Below are positions 24,801 to 32,507 of a stretch of 36,162 bases of DNA, piece by piece. This DNA comes from Planctomycetota bacterium (GTDB lineage: Bacteria > Planctomycetota > Planctomycetia > Pirellulales > Pirellulaceae), in NCBI GenBank assembly GCA_014584305.1, contig JACTND010000239.1:1-36162 (forward strand), given 5' to 3'. The notes beneath the pieces were generated by a model. It was not told where the DNA came from and made no database searches. It was given only the letters and a program-made list of their open reading frames with translations. Each line of letters starts with the position of its first letter. The stretch's first letter is position 1. The translations under genes were made by a program, and so were the position numbers.

Positions 24801-26230
24801 GATAAGAGGGCCGCATTTGCGCGATCGCGTTCCGCTCGAAAACGATTGCGCTCATTCGCAATTCGCCGGAAACTCAAGAACGCAACGCTCAGCACAACCA
24901 ACGCAGATGCAAAGAACGTAGCGGCCGTCGCCGGATGGCGACGAACCCACAATCGGACCAACCCCAACCACCCCGGACGCCGCGCACGCAATGGTTCATG
25001 CGCCATGTACCGGCGGAGGTCTTCGCCCATATCGCGCGCTGAGCTGTAGCGACGATCCGCTTCCTTGGCCATGGCTTTCAGACAAATGGTTTCCAGTTCT
25101 ATGGGGACGTCGCGCTGAATGGCGCGCGGCGCCGGTGGGTCCGAACGCACAATGTTGTTCAAGACGACCGCGGTCGAGCCCGAGAACGGTAGTTGACCGG
25201 TCAACATTTGGTACAGCGTGGCGCCCAAGGAATAGACATCGGTCGCACAATCGTGCGTGTGCTCGCCCCGTACCTGTTCCGGCGACATGTACGCCGGCGT
25301 TCCCAGCAGTTCCCCGTATTGGGTCAAACGGATGTCTCCCTCCTGCAGCGCTGCTAATCCAAAATCGCTGACGCGCACTCGCCCCGCTTGGTCGATCAAC
25401 ACGTTTCCTGGTTTCAAGTCGCGATGCACGACGCCGCATTGGTGCGCGTAATCCACAGCATCACAAATCTCACGCATCCAAGCCACGACTTGAGTGATCG
25501 GAATGCGCCCCGCCCGTATGCGATCGTCCAGGGTGCCCCCTTCGATGAACTCTTCCACGATATAGGGTTTCTGGTCCATCTGCCCGTGTTCGAAAATGGA
25601 CACGATGCCTGGATGCTGCAACTGGGCAATGGTGAGTGCCTCACGCGACAAACGCGCGGCGAGCGCATGTTCCGTGTCCAATGGATGTCGCGACATTTTG
25701 ACCGCCACATCTCGCAATAAGATACGATCGAAGGCGCGATAGACCTCGGCGTGGGCGCCCTGGCCTACGAGATCGTGAATCTCATAACGCCCAGCAATCG
25801 TGCGACCCTTCACCCGCCGCGCGAGAAGCGAAGCGGATGTATCGGCGGAAGCAATCACTTGGTAGGTCTTACAAACCTCGTACCACCGCGCGCGAATGTC
25901 CGGTGCCGAACTTCCAAAGCGCGCAATGAGGTCCGACTCATCCAATTCTGCGCCAGCCCGTCGGCGGGCAATCAGCTCCTCCGTCAACAATTCGTCCCAC
26001 AACTGGACGTCGGCCGCGAATTGTGGATACCGGGCGCGATACTCATCGACCGTGCACGAGTTGCCACGCAACCAGCCGTGTTGCATCTCGATTGCGATCA
26101 ATTCTCGGATCGCGTCCGTCCATTGTTCCGGCGAAATCTGGCTAAGAACATGGTCAATGGAAACGAATGCGCCATCGCACACCTGTCGATCAAACTGCCA
26201 GATCAACGTATCAAACAGCGATGTATTCAT
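21878..26230 (-). CDS. Giant Ser/Thr protein kinase with WD40 propeller(s)
   Basis: A 1450-residue Hanks-type kinase of the planctomycete kind. Residues ~1-130 form a helical lead region (AIRELIAIEMQ...TVDEYRARYPQF). The kinase domain spans ~150-420: glycine loop VGQGAHAEVYRAFD, VAVK lysine, catalytic GVVHRDLKPGNVLI (~264), SDFGLA (~288), GTPAYMSPEQV and DVYSLGATLYQML. All catalytic residues are present. One membrane helix (ATFFASALVVLSVAFLSF, ~432-450) leads to an outside part of ~1000 residues with WD40-type repeats, e.g. LRLSPDGSMIASSSVDRTIKVWDGRTG and DISPDDRWTASGSFDRSVKLWDNQSG. The start is an ATG at 26230. The ECF sigma-factor gene lies just upstream on the same strand, the usual arrangement for these kinases, so the pair may act in one envelope-signalling route. 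Confidence 0.95.
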   Translation of the reverse strand: MNTSLFDTLIWQFDRQVCDGAFVSIDHVLSQISPEQWTDAIRELIAIEMQHGWLRGNSCTVDEYRARYPQFAADVQLWDELLTEELIARRRAGAELDESDLIARFGSSAPDIRARWYEVCKTYQVIASADTSASLLARRVKGRTIAGRYEIHDLVGQGAHAEVYRAFDRILLRDVAVKMSRHPLDTEHALAARLSREALTIAQLQHPGIVSIFEHGQMDQKPYIVEEFIEGGTLDDRIRAGRIPITQVVAWMREICDAVDYAHQCGVVHRDLKPGNVLIDQAGRVRVSDFGLAALQEGDIRLTQYGELLGTPAYMSPEQVRGEHTHDCATDVYSLGATLYQMLTGQLPFSGSTAVVLNNIVRSDPPAPRAIQRDVPIELETICLKAMAKEADRRYSSARDMGEDLRRYMAHEPLRARRPGWLGLVRLWVRRHPATAATFFASALVVLSVAFLSFRRIANERNRFRAERDRANAALLSAISSSLDNELRVKSVGWYERATNALQLAATIPQSAGDRAPLRDLAIEMLLDPNPRMELAIVSAPVGQVLGPGNGGTTAVAMDRADLRGIVIGDAAGNVDWLSLVSAQRHRLSTAGAPIRQMQLDLAQGRLWTLAGGILTLWNLDFPSIEEVQSRESVVPRLSIVDTFGDSIETFAAHNDDDLVFCGFPDGHVEALRFGGNHWQRAFIWKAHDGALLELRLSPDGSMIASSSVDRTIKVWDGRTGSMVSQTETLEPARSLGWLASDRGLTFTCWETFAVYQRSRGGEVRELRRTVAACRHVGEATDRMLAVVTASGEVSLLRDNQILAGVVGPSEPTCFQASANSPFLVVGSNTGEVFVWQIVHSTLNQRFPTRHAIDVDSRGMLYDDYGRLSPENPAIRELSFLRNEAVALAVGANRAVAAFANPQGQVFVWREQQVTAIPNVQERGPTHLAIGNYDQWLWTCLEQGPLVVRCIDTMEVLNEIPIDVGDVMRLATQANGSRYVVVGRARVIAGDMNGISSVIDDTLQINSAVAIWGNALARSLSDGRIVVGDGDWQHIDTALPSRDQVVHDLRFSRDGELLYALYGNKELVGWDWRNGAIKQSSILDAVYYRLAIDPRSQDVVVSSPNDRALVFDAARLRCHTQLNDCRGWVAFAFDGGRLFIANQGLHVIDRERTWSQNIAVWEQESAGRIIDPPRETLVAGGHVSTVWSIDISPDDRWTASGSFDRSVKLWDNQSGQLIADWPKYPESVWRVRFSPDASVVAAGCQDPERHCGEVILRSTSDGAIVARGSFGSRLVAGLDFHPRQPWLAIATFDGTIAMADSQSLADIGSAHPLEHPIMDILFDGSGKSLIGACLSDGVAVWNIGEQTAQLDAELGAPEILPIAGERVWAVALSPDQKWLAAGCESGAVVLFDYPTRQRVAAIETSCTRIRYLRFSPDGGALACSAFAGTGCVVGIRELRQQLNTFGLDWY

Positions 26231-26506
26231 AATGGGCAAACACCGCCGACCCACAGGAAGTCAGCTGAACACGCATGTTTGGCCGAACGGACCAAATTCA
26301 ATACTGTTTTGTTCTCGCTACTTCGACATGCTTAGATTGTACCGTATCCAATGCGGCACAAGAATTACGTAAAGGTAGCAAGCTCTGTTTATCGTGGGAT
26401 GCGGGCCTTGGCCAGAATCGTACCAAGCTCATTGCCGCGCAATTGGACCGGTCCTTTACTGTCGTCGATTCTATTCGGGCGTTGTCTAAGCCGGACTCAT
26501 GAGGAG

Positions 26507-27121
26507 CTAATGTGTGCTTTCGAGTTCGGCAAACTTGGCGCGCCAACGCGACTCAATGCTACCCACGATCCGACGGACGGTGCGTTCGGAACACCCTAGT
26601 TCCTGAGCAACCTGCTCGTTGGTTAGGTCGTTCATTCGCAGCTCCAAAACGCGACATTGTTCTTCCGTCAATTCTTGAAGAAGCACATGCAATTGATCTT
26701 CGATTTCCACAGCCCATAACGGATCTTCCGTTGGGGCGTCCGATGGCTGAGGGAAATCCCGCAATTCTTGTGGCGATATTTCGTTGAAACCGATTTCATA
26801 CCCCAAGCCACGCTTTAAACGACTTTGGTCGCGTGCGGCACGGCGTGCTTTGGTCAGCGTTATGGCGCACATGAGTCGCCAAAGCGCCCCCGCGTCGGTG
26901 ATGTCAAATAAATTCCCTGCCATCCGTCGGAAGAAGGTTCGAAATACCGACTGGATGATGTCGTCGGGTCCAATGCGGCGCTGCAGACGTGCGGACATCT
27001 GTCGAGCGGCAATGGGTTCCAACAATGCCCCATATCGATTCCAAAACGCGCGACAAGTGTCGGGGTCACCCGTTCGAAGGCCTTCGATTAGTTTGTCCCA
27101 GTCCTGTGCATCGTCCCACAT
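26507..27121 (-). CDS. ECF-type RNA polymerase sigma factor
   Basis: An extracytoplasmic-function sigma-70 factor of the planctomycete kind often paired with Ser/Thr kinases. At 204 aa it has region 2 (FWNRYGALLEPIAARQMSARLQRRIGPDDIIQSVFRTFFRRM, ~30-70) and region 4 (LLQELTEEQCRVLELRMNDLTNEQVAQELGCSERTVRRIVGSIESRWRAKF, ~148-198). The region-4 helix-turn-helix is clear (TNEQVAQELGCSERTVRRI). No anti-sigma gene is seen. The ATG at 27121 (MWDDAQDWDKL) is chosen; codons further upstream would add a basic, non-conserved stretch. The kinase-WD40 gene begins about 275 bp downstream on the same strand, and phosphorylation or protein contact may control the factor; that is inferred. Confidence 0.92.
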   Translation of the reverse strand: MWDDAQDWDKLIEGLRTGDPDTCRAFWNRYGALLEPIAARQMSARLQRRIGPDDIIQSVFRTFFRRMAGNLFDITDAGALWRLMCAITLTKARRAARDQSRLKRGLGYEIGFNEISPQELRDFPQPSDAPTEDPLWAVEIEDQLHVLLQELTEEQCRVLELRMNDLTNEQVAQELGCSERTVRRIVGSIESRWRAKFAELESTH

Positions 27122-27263
27122 GTGGAATGCGAAACCGTGTTCGCCCAACATTCGTTGCCCTGGGCACGATCGCCTGTCATCTGAACGTCGCACCGAAATG
27201 TCACTGGATAACCAACTGGGAAGTCAGAGGCGATCCATAGGCAAGCAGTGGACGATGGTGAGT

Positions 27264-27461
27264 TTACCGATTGTTTAACTTGCGCATGCTCTTGTTGCGG
27301 CGCTCGGCGCGAAGTCGCGCGCGACGATTGATTTCACTAGGCTTTTCATAATGTTCGCGGCGACGCATTTCTTTCTTAATGCCACTGCGCTCAACCAACT
27401 TCCGGAACCGGCGAACTGCTTCTTGAATAGATTCCTTTTCACGCAGCAATAACTTTACCAT
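27264..27461 (-). CDS. rpsU: Small ribosomal subunit protein bS21
   Basis: The 65-residue sequence is typical of bS21, a small basic protein of the 30S subunit near the mRNA exit/Shine-Dalgarno region: [27 protein letters not shown], then [33 protein letters not shown]. It starts at an ATG with a GGAGG 4-8 nt upstream. An 11-codon ORF with its own strong Shine-Dalgarno overlaps the start by 7 nt, suggesting translational coupling or attenuation. It lies upstream of the ECF sigma gene on the same strand but has no functional link to it that I can see. Confidence 0.95.
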   Translation of the reverse strand: MVKLLLREKESIQEAVRRFRKLVERSGIKKEMRRREHYEKPSEINRRARLRAERRNKSMRKLNNR

Positions 27462-27490
27462 TGTGCCTCCGAAACGATCCGATCATTCAT
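27455..27490 (-). CDS. Candidate 11-codon leader peptide overlapping the rpsU start
   Basis: An ATG at 27490 opens an 11-residue frame ([11 protein letters not shown]) that ends with TAA at 27455-27457, inside the first codons of rpsU (start 27461). AAAGGAG stands 10 nt before the ATG, a stronger ribosome site than most in this window. The rpsU Shine-Dalgarno lies within this small ORF, so ribosomes reading it would pass across the rpsU start. It could be chance, but the tight overlap and good site suggest coupling. Confidence 0.45.
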   Translation of the reverse strand: MNDRIVSEAQW

Positions 27491-28089
27491 GCCGAGCGAT
27501 CTCCTTTGCTAAAAAACTTTGATTCGTCAATAACCCCAATACGTGGCGATGCCGAAAGTGCCAACGGCGGCAACTGCACCGAGTAAGCACAATGCCATCA
27601 TTCCGGTTTGCTACCCCGGATCCAACACCAAGTCGAAGCTCAAACGTCCGGGAGCCCTTAGGCCCGATGCGCACCGACAGCCAACTGGCCCAGCTGACGG
27701 AACTGCACGATTGGTTTTGCGATCGATGGTTAACTCGCCTAGATTATCAAAATCGATGCCAACTTGTCCAGTCCTGCCGCAAGTCGTTTGCCACGTTCCG
27801 GTTTGGCCAAATTGCTTGATCGGCATATTCACACCCAAAACCGAGGTCAAAACTCGCATGTCCCGCACTTTCCGAATTTCACGACTCATGCAATTAACCG
27901 GCATTCGTCGGGTCGAATTGCCAATTCTTGACCTTTGTGACCGATGCAATAAAGCCGATTCATTTTGACATCTGTAGGTGGCCAGTTGTGGATTCAGAAA
28001 TACTGATGCAGGGACCCTGTCCGCAAGAATCTCTTGCTCTGTCCAATCGGGAATCAGCCGATTTCGCCCCGCATCCTGAACCGACTGAC
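27491..28089. other. About 600 bp without a convincing gene
   Basis: The stretch lies between the rpsU leader and a small plus-strand gene. Overlapping open frames on both strands give translations without domain character, and they disagree with one another as in shadow frames. It must contain the rpsU promoter. I found no strong hairpin, tRNA or repeat. Confidence 0.4.
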
Positions 28090-28224
28090 ATGGGGACATC
28101 CAACCTCATCGACCGAATCCTGTCTGAGCAGGATCGCGTCCTGGAACAGTTAGACTCACTCGATGCCCAAATTCTGGCGGTTCTCAACGAGATCAGCCAC
28201 CCGTCCCGGCGGCAGGCCGCCTGA
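28090..28224 (+). CDS. Small helical protein of unknown function
   Basis: A 44-residue frame starting MGTSNLIDRILSEQDRVLEQLDSLDAQILAVLNEI. It is a near-continuous amphipathic helix with heptad-like Leu/Ile spacing, suggesting a small coiled coil. The frame stays open farther upstream (to 27928), but that part is not protein-like, so the ATG at 28090 is preferred. There is no clear Shine-Dalgarno. It ends just before the REP-like patch. I do not recognise a family. Confidence 0.5.
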   Translation: MGTSNLIDRILSEQDRVLEQLDSLDAQILAVLNEISHPSRRQAA

Positions 28225-28390
28225 TAGGGGCATCCCCGAATAGGGCTGTCCCCAAATTGACCGACCCCATATTGACCCCCAATCTGAATCTGACCGGCAA
28301 TGTGCAGGGGGGCTCAGGAAAAACGTTGAGTGTCCCCAATTTTTGGGTGTCCCCAATTTTTTCCAATTTTTTGCCAGAATTCTTGGCCAA
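28225..28390. repeat. REP-like G/C-run repeat patch in an intergenic region
   Basis: Repeated short units of the GGGG/CCCC type lie here: GGGGCATCCCC (palindromic, ~28227-28237), AGGGCTGTCCCC, ATTGACCGACCCC, ATTGACCCCCAAT, GTGTCCCCAATTTTTGGG and GTGTCCCCAATTTTTT. TTTTTGGGTGTCCCC at 28341-28355 matches the exbB patch at 19552-19566 exactly in the opposite orientation. A series of CCAATTTTTT copies ends the patch. The units look like degraded copies of one mobile palindrome. Confidence 0.6.
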
Positions 28391-28497
28391 TGGCCCTGGA
28401 TTTGGGAATCCCGATATAGAAGGTGCTTTGTCAGGTTGGCCGAAGAGGTTTCAGCTGGGGCAACTTCACGATGGCGCACGTATCGAGGAGTTGAACT

Positions 28498-29334
28498 ATG
28501 TGTCCGCGAAACACAGTTGGGGTTTTGTTTTGGTCCGTTGTGTTGTGCTTGAGTAGTTTTGGTTTCGCTGCCGGGCAATTTCTCGTTTCCTGCCCCTATA
28601 CGCACGCCGACGGACGCCCCTGCGGCGGCGAAACAGGGTTTCTCGGGCAGGGTCCCGATTGTACAAACCCCAATTGCCCGGGCCCGACCGGCAACCGCAA
28701 CCGTTCGAATCCAAATGCTCCAGAGGGGAGAATCTCCGATGGCGATATCGATATTGATTTTAACGCTGCCGAACGTTGGCAAGCTAAGAAAAAGTACATA
28801 GACGCCGCGCGCCGAGCGCACCCAGATCTCCGTGGAAAAAAAGTACGCGTGACTGTGGGACCATCCAACGAGGTGGAATTTTTTGTCGATGGCCAATCGG
28901 TGACCCATCTGGTATGGCCGGTCATTGAAACCATGGAAAACGAAAAACTCCCGCGCGTACCCGTGGTCGCCGGCATCTACGACGTCCCCAAATCTGCGAC
29001 CGGAAGGATGCAGATCGAACAGCAAGGCAAGAATATCTCCATCACCAACCCATTGGCCAACGGAGGATCATGGACGTTCAAAGGGACATACCAGGTCGTC
29101 GAACGAGACGATGGAACCAAAGTCACCGGGTTTTTCGGGCCAGCTTCCGTATTGACGCCGGAAGGGACTAAACTCCAGGGGCAGATCCTAATCAACCCTG
29201 TGCTAGGCAGCGAGCCTGGATTTGACCTAGAGGGTTGGATTGAGCTGCCCGATGGAACTATCGATTACACCAAGGCGCGCAGTGTGGCGAGTCGCGACGA
29301 ATCTGGAAAAATCATAGCTGGGCCACGGTTCTAA
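28498..29334 (+). CDS. Secreted protein with N-terminal Cys motif, unknown function
   Basis: A 278-residue exported protein. A signal peptide (VLFWSVVLCLSSFGFAAG) is followed by a small Cys-rich part: CPYTHADGRPCGG then PDCTNPNCPG (four Cys, ~32-62). A Pro/Asn/Gly linker and a beta-rich globular domain of ~200 residues follow (KKVRVTVGPSNEVEFFVDGQSV, GIYDVPKSATGRMQIEQQGKNISITNPL, GSWTFKGTYQVVERDDGTKVTGFFGPAS). I do not recognise the family. The repeated beta-strand pattern of the second half would fit a sandwich or barrel. GAGGAG 7 nt before the ATG makes the start secure. It stands alone between the repeat patch and the 524-residue gene. Confidence 0.8.
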   Translation: MCPRNTVGVLFWSVVLCLSSFGFAAGQFLVSCPYTHADGRPCGGETGFLGQGPDCTNPNCPGPTGNRNRSNPNAPEGRISDGDIDIDFNAAERWQAKKKYIDAARRAHPDLRGKKVRVTVGPSNEVEFFVDGQSVTHLVWPVIETMENEKLPRVPVVAGIYDVPKSATGRMQIEQQGKNISITNPLANGGSWTFKGTYQVVERDDGTKVTGFFGPASVLTPEGTKLQGQILINPVLGSEPGFDLEGWIELPDGTIDYTKARSVASRDESGKIIAGPRF

Positions 29335-29377
29335 GGCGGAATTTCCGTCGCGGCTGCGCTGTAGCGCGGTTTCGGCA

Positions 29378-30952
29378 ATGTCTCGTTCCCCTCCCCATCA
29401 CTATACTGGTGCTGTCCTCGCAGACACATGGGGAGCGGGAATGACGACCTTGGCTGCTGAACTTCGCGATGCAATTGCCCGCGCGCTGGCCTCCCCGCCG
29501 CAACACTTTGAATGTACGGGTGACCCCCCAACAACTCGTAGGTCGCCCCTGATCGGCGCAACGAGTGCGATTCAAGTTTCCGGCCTGAACGGTTGGTTTT
29601 ACGCGATCGAGTCGGAAACGGCATGCGCGGCAAACGAAACGGCGCGGCTGGTGGTGTGGGCACCGCGACGATTGCCCGCACTCCGTTCGTTGGCGATCGT
29701 GAGTTCCCGCATCGGTCGGCGCCCCGACCAACATCCCGATTGGATTGACGCCCTGCGAACGTCCGTTTGTTATTGCAACCCTCAAACCGACGTATTGTTA
29801 ATAGCCAGCGGAACAACGACCGCGCCCTGGTTGGAGCGTTTGGGAATGTTGCTCACAATCCCGCGGATCGAAATACAATGGATGCCCAAGCGCGTCGATA
29901 GCGAGTGGTTTACGCAAATGGCCACTTCTGGAACCATCCCATCCAAGTGGACGGCGTACGCATTCCGGCTGGCGCGGGATGACTCCAGTTGCGATGGTAC
30001 TAGTGAAATCCAGCAGGTTCCCGATTATTTGCCGATCGTGTTGGCAATTGAAGTCCGCGTATTGTTCGTGCGGCGTGACGGCCATATTCAACAGCTTGTG
30101 CGTCACCGTTTGCAGCAACGTACCCAACCGCCGCTGCTCACGTTTTTGTTACATTCGACCTCGACACCGCACGATGTTGGCAGTGAGTTGATCGGACGCG
30201 GAGCCACATCCTGGTTACTTCAACCACCGGCAACCGACGCGAAGCCTGCTCCAATTATCCGTACGCCGGTCGCAACGCAGCACAAACAGGCCGAGTCGCT
30301 TGACGTCGCCTCGATCCCATGGAGCGACTATCTGTCCCATGCCACGCGAGCGCCACTACGCCCCTATCGACCTGAAAACGATGATGCGTATTTTGATCGT
30401 TTATTGTTTGGCGATCATCGGTTCGTTGGCGAATTGGCCAACCTCATTCGCATTTTGGCCGGAGGTCGCATTCATGGCAGCCGACATCTTATCCGGGGCC
30501 AGCAACCTGTGGTTTGCTTTACGGCTCAGCCCCTCGAGCGGTTTGCTTCTCTGCGCATTTTTCGGCCGCACCTCGGCCGCTGGGATTTCGAGCCATTTGG
30601 TATCGCTATTCGCCGCGAGCGGTTGATCGCACTCGGGGCTCGTCCAGTGATTTACGGCGACGACGCATTATGGCGGGAGCTTCCTGAGGATGACCGCCCC
30701 TTCTTTCAGATGGCGCAATCGCGTCGCGGCAATCGGATCGTCGATTGGAGCGTGGAACGGGAATGGCGGATCGTTGAAGATCTGGACTTGAAACAGGTCT
30801 CCATTGACGACGCAGTGGTATTCGTTGCCCGATCGACACAGATTCCCGTCGTAATGCCGTTTTCGCGGTGGCCAGTGGTCGCTATCGATGACAATTTCCG
30901 CAGCGCCTCCCAACAGGACCCATTCGATTCGCGACAGCAACAAATCATCTGA
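29378..30952 (+). CDS. Large cytoplasmic protein of unknown function, AbiGi/DUF2971-like C-terminus possible
   Basis: A 524-residue protein without signal peptide. The N-terminal half (~60-290) alternates hydrophobic strands and helices (LVVWAPRRLPALRSLAIVSSRIG, TDVLLIASGTTTAPWLERLGMLL, LPIVLAIEVRVLFVRRDGHI) and may be a Rossmann-like domain. The C-terminal half is distinctive: SHATRAPLRPYR, GQQPVVCFTAQPLERFASLRIF, WDFEPFGIAIRRERLIALGARPVIYGDD and DWSVEREWRIVEDLDL. The phrase order 'FGI...GARPVIYG...EREWR' resembles C-termini of AbiGi-antitoxin/DUF2971-type proteins, some of which are linked to phage defence; this is a weak inference. I associate similar hypothetical proteins with other planctomycetes. 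The start is the ATG at 29378 or possibly one at 29441. It ends 3 bp from a convergent membrane protein gene. Confidence 0.75.
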   Translation: MSRSPPHHYTGAVLADTWGAGMTTLAAELRDAIARALASPPQHFECTGDPPTTRRSPLIGATSAIQVSGLNGWFYAIESETACAANETARLVVWAPRRLPALRSLAIVSSRIGRRPDQHPDWIDALRTSVCYCNPQTDVLLIASGTTTAPWLERLGMLLTIPRIEIQWMPKRVDSEWFTQMATSGTIPSKWTAYAFRLARDDSSCDGTSEIQQVPDYLPIVLAIEVRVLFVRRDGHIQQLVRHRLQQRTQPPLLTFLLHSTSTPHDVGSELIGRGATSWLLQPPATDAKPAPIIRTPVATQHKQAESLDVASIPWSDYLSHATRAPLRPYRPENDDAYFDRLLFGDHRFVGELANLIRILAGGRIHGSRHLIRGQQPVVCFTAQPLERFASLRIFRPHLGRWDFEPFGIAIRRERLIALGARPVIYGDDALWRELPEDDRPFFQMAQSRRGNRIVDWSVEREWRIVEDLDLKQVSIDDAVVFVARSTQIPVVMPFSRWPVVAIDDNFRSASQQDPFDSRQQQII

Positions 30953-30955
30953 GTA

Positions 30956-31453
30956 TCATTTGTTTTCACTAATGGCTTCACCGTCGGCCGGTTCGTCGTT
31001 CGACGATGTGGGAACAGAGGAACTGCCATCGGCCGTATGACCCGCGTTTGCTTCGGCGCGCCGGCGTTTCAGTTCTTCATAACGACGCAACAGTTCGCGT
31101 TGGGCCGGTTTGTCGGCTTGCCCCATCTTGTACAACCCGATGATCAACATATCGCGTAGCGCGAGCCACATGACGAACAGCAACAGGATGATTACCACAC
31201 CTGTAATCGCCGCAATCACGCGCGGATCGCGCGCCCAGTAAAGCGCGGAAAGACCTGTTCCGCAGGCCGCAATCATGCCGGCCAATATCACGCGACGGCG
31301 AAAGGTGGCCGTTTCAAACAGCACGGCGCCGGGATGCCGCGCAGCTCTCAGGTTGCGCAACCACTGTCGCCGATGGTTGATCATCAACAAAATACCACCT
31401 GAGAAGCAGGCCATCCCCAGAACCATCAGCAAATTGCGCGTGCTTTCCGGCAT
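30956..31453 (-). CDS. Three-helix membrane protein, unknown function
   Basis: A 165-residue inner-membrane protein with segments near 7-26 (LLMVLGMACFSGGILLMIN), 55-72 (VILAGMIAACGTGLSALYW) and 78-96 (VIAAITGVVIILLLFVMWLAL). A cytoplasmic helical, charged tail follows (QRELLRRYEELKRRRAEANAG), then a Ser/Asp/Glu-rich end. I recognise no family. It lies about 50 bp downstream of the M28 peptidase-like gene on the same strand and may be its operon partner. It ends 3 bp from the opposite 524-residue gene. Confidence 0.78.
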   Translation of the reverse strand: MPESTRNLLMVLGMACFSGGILLMINHRRQWLRNLRAARHPGAVLFETATFRRRVILAGMIAACGTGLSALYWARDPRVIAAITGVVIILLLFVMWLALRDMLIIGLYKMGQADKPAQRELLRRYEELKRRRAEANAGHTADGSSSVPTSSNDEPADGEAISENK

Positions 31454-31505
31454 CGTTGTGAGCAGATCGTTTTATTTGAATTCTTACCTAGCGACGAAAT
31501 CGTGG

Positions 31506-32507
31506 TCATCGCAATCTTTGTAGTTGGCGCAACCACTCCAACAGCACGCGTCCCACTTTCGCCAACGACTGAGCAGAACAGCGATCGGGAGTGTCTTCGC
31601 GCGTGTGCCAATAGATATTTCCCAATTGCGGATTGGGGAAGTCAAAATCGATGACATCGCAGGTGGGGATCTTGGCAATCATATTCAACGGCAAGTGATC
31701 ATCGCGCAGTTCATGGCGTTTCTCGGCAATAAACTCGGTGACGCCCAATTCCTTGGCCACCGCCCAAATGCTCTTCGTCAAGCGCGGCGCATAGCGAAGG
31801 CTGTTCCCTTCGAAATAGATTTGCAAGTCAGCATCGCCGATCATGTCCACCAAAATCGCGTAGTCATAGGTGACATCCCAGCGACGCGCGGCATACTCGT
31901 TGGCGAAATGCGTTGAGCCGAGAAACATCGGATCGCGCCCATAGACATAAACCAACTCCTCAGCATCAAAAAAAACGAAATCCACGCCAAAATTGCCGGC
32001 CATGTTTGGCATATGCCGCCCAAACTCCGCCAGCCAACCGGCGCCGCTGGCACCGTCGTTCGCCCCCAGAAACAGCCCTTGTGGGTCGTGACGATCTCGA
32101 TCTGGAAATGGGCGCGTGTCGTAGTGGCAACAAAACATCACGCGTTTCTTACGTTCCGGATGCCAACGCACAATGAGGTTCGCCAATTCGACGCGTTGAC
32201 CGTTGAGTGGATGGATGGCCAGGAACGTCTGCAATCCAACTTGCCCTTGGCAAAACTCAAAATGTGCCCGCAACAACTCCTGCTGCCGGCGCATGGCTGC
32301 GGAGCCACTGACTCGCGGTCCCAAATCGCAGACTTGGCGCAGCACCGACATAGCGAACTCGCCATCAAATGGATCGCCCTCCCCTGCCACGGACAGGTGT
32401 TCGGCGAAAGGACTTTGCTGAACGGCATCAGCGCTGGCGAACACCATGGCTCCCCCCACAACAAACGCAGCCATTGCCGCGGATCGAGCACGTCGGGTGA
32501 GTGGCAT
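31506..32507 (-). CDS. Exported M28-family zinc enzyme, glutaminyl-cyclase-like
   Basis: A 333-residue protein with an N-terminal signal (AMAAFVVGGAMVFASADA). It belongs to the M28 (aminopeptidase) clan and looks most like animal-type glutaminyl-peptide cyclotransferase. That enzyme turns N-terminal Gln into pyroglutamate. Shared marks are MFCCHYDTRPF, GANDGASGAG (metal Asp), VDFVFFDAEELVYVYGRDPMFLGSTHFA, YAILVDMIGDADL, DDHLPLNMIAKIPTCDVIDFDFP and IYWHTREDTPDRC. The zinc ligands (Asp in AND, Glu in AEE, His in WHT) are present. The DAEE..G.DPMFLGSTHFA string matches the QC insertion (DSLYGSRHLA type) better than plain aminopeptidases. It acts outside the cytoplasm. It is divergent from the DUF4254 gene. 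QC versus peptidase activity cannot be settled by eye. Confidence 0.88.
   Translation of the reverse strand: MPLTRRARSAAMAAFVVGGAMVFASADAVQQSPFAEHLSVAGEGDPFDGEFAMSVLRQVCDLGPRVSGSAAMRRQQELLRAHFEFCQGQVGLQTFLAIHPLNGQRVELANLIVRWHPERKKRVMFCCHYDTRPFPDRDRHDPQGLFLGANDGASGAGWLAEFGRHMPNMAGNFGVDFVFFDAEELVYVYGRDPMFLGSTHFANEYAARRWDVTYDYAILVDMIGDADLQIYFEGNSLRYAPRLTKSIWAVAKELGVTEFIAEKRHELRDDHLPLNMIAKIPTCDVIDFDFPNPQLGNIYWHTREDTPDRCSAQSLAKVGRVLLEWLRQLQRLR

Noticed and set aside
27543-28099. ORFs of 141 (+) and 162 (-) residues
   Set aside because: Mutually overlapping, with unlike-protein composition and no family pattern.
28225-28390. CRISPR array
   Set aside because: Repeat units are short, unequal and irregularly spaced, with no constant spacer length and no cas genes.
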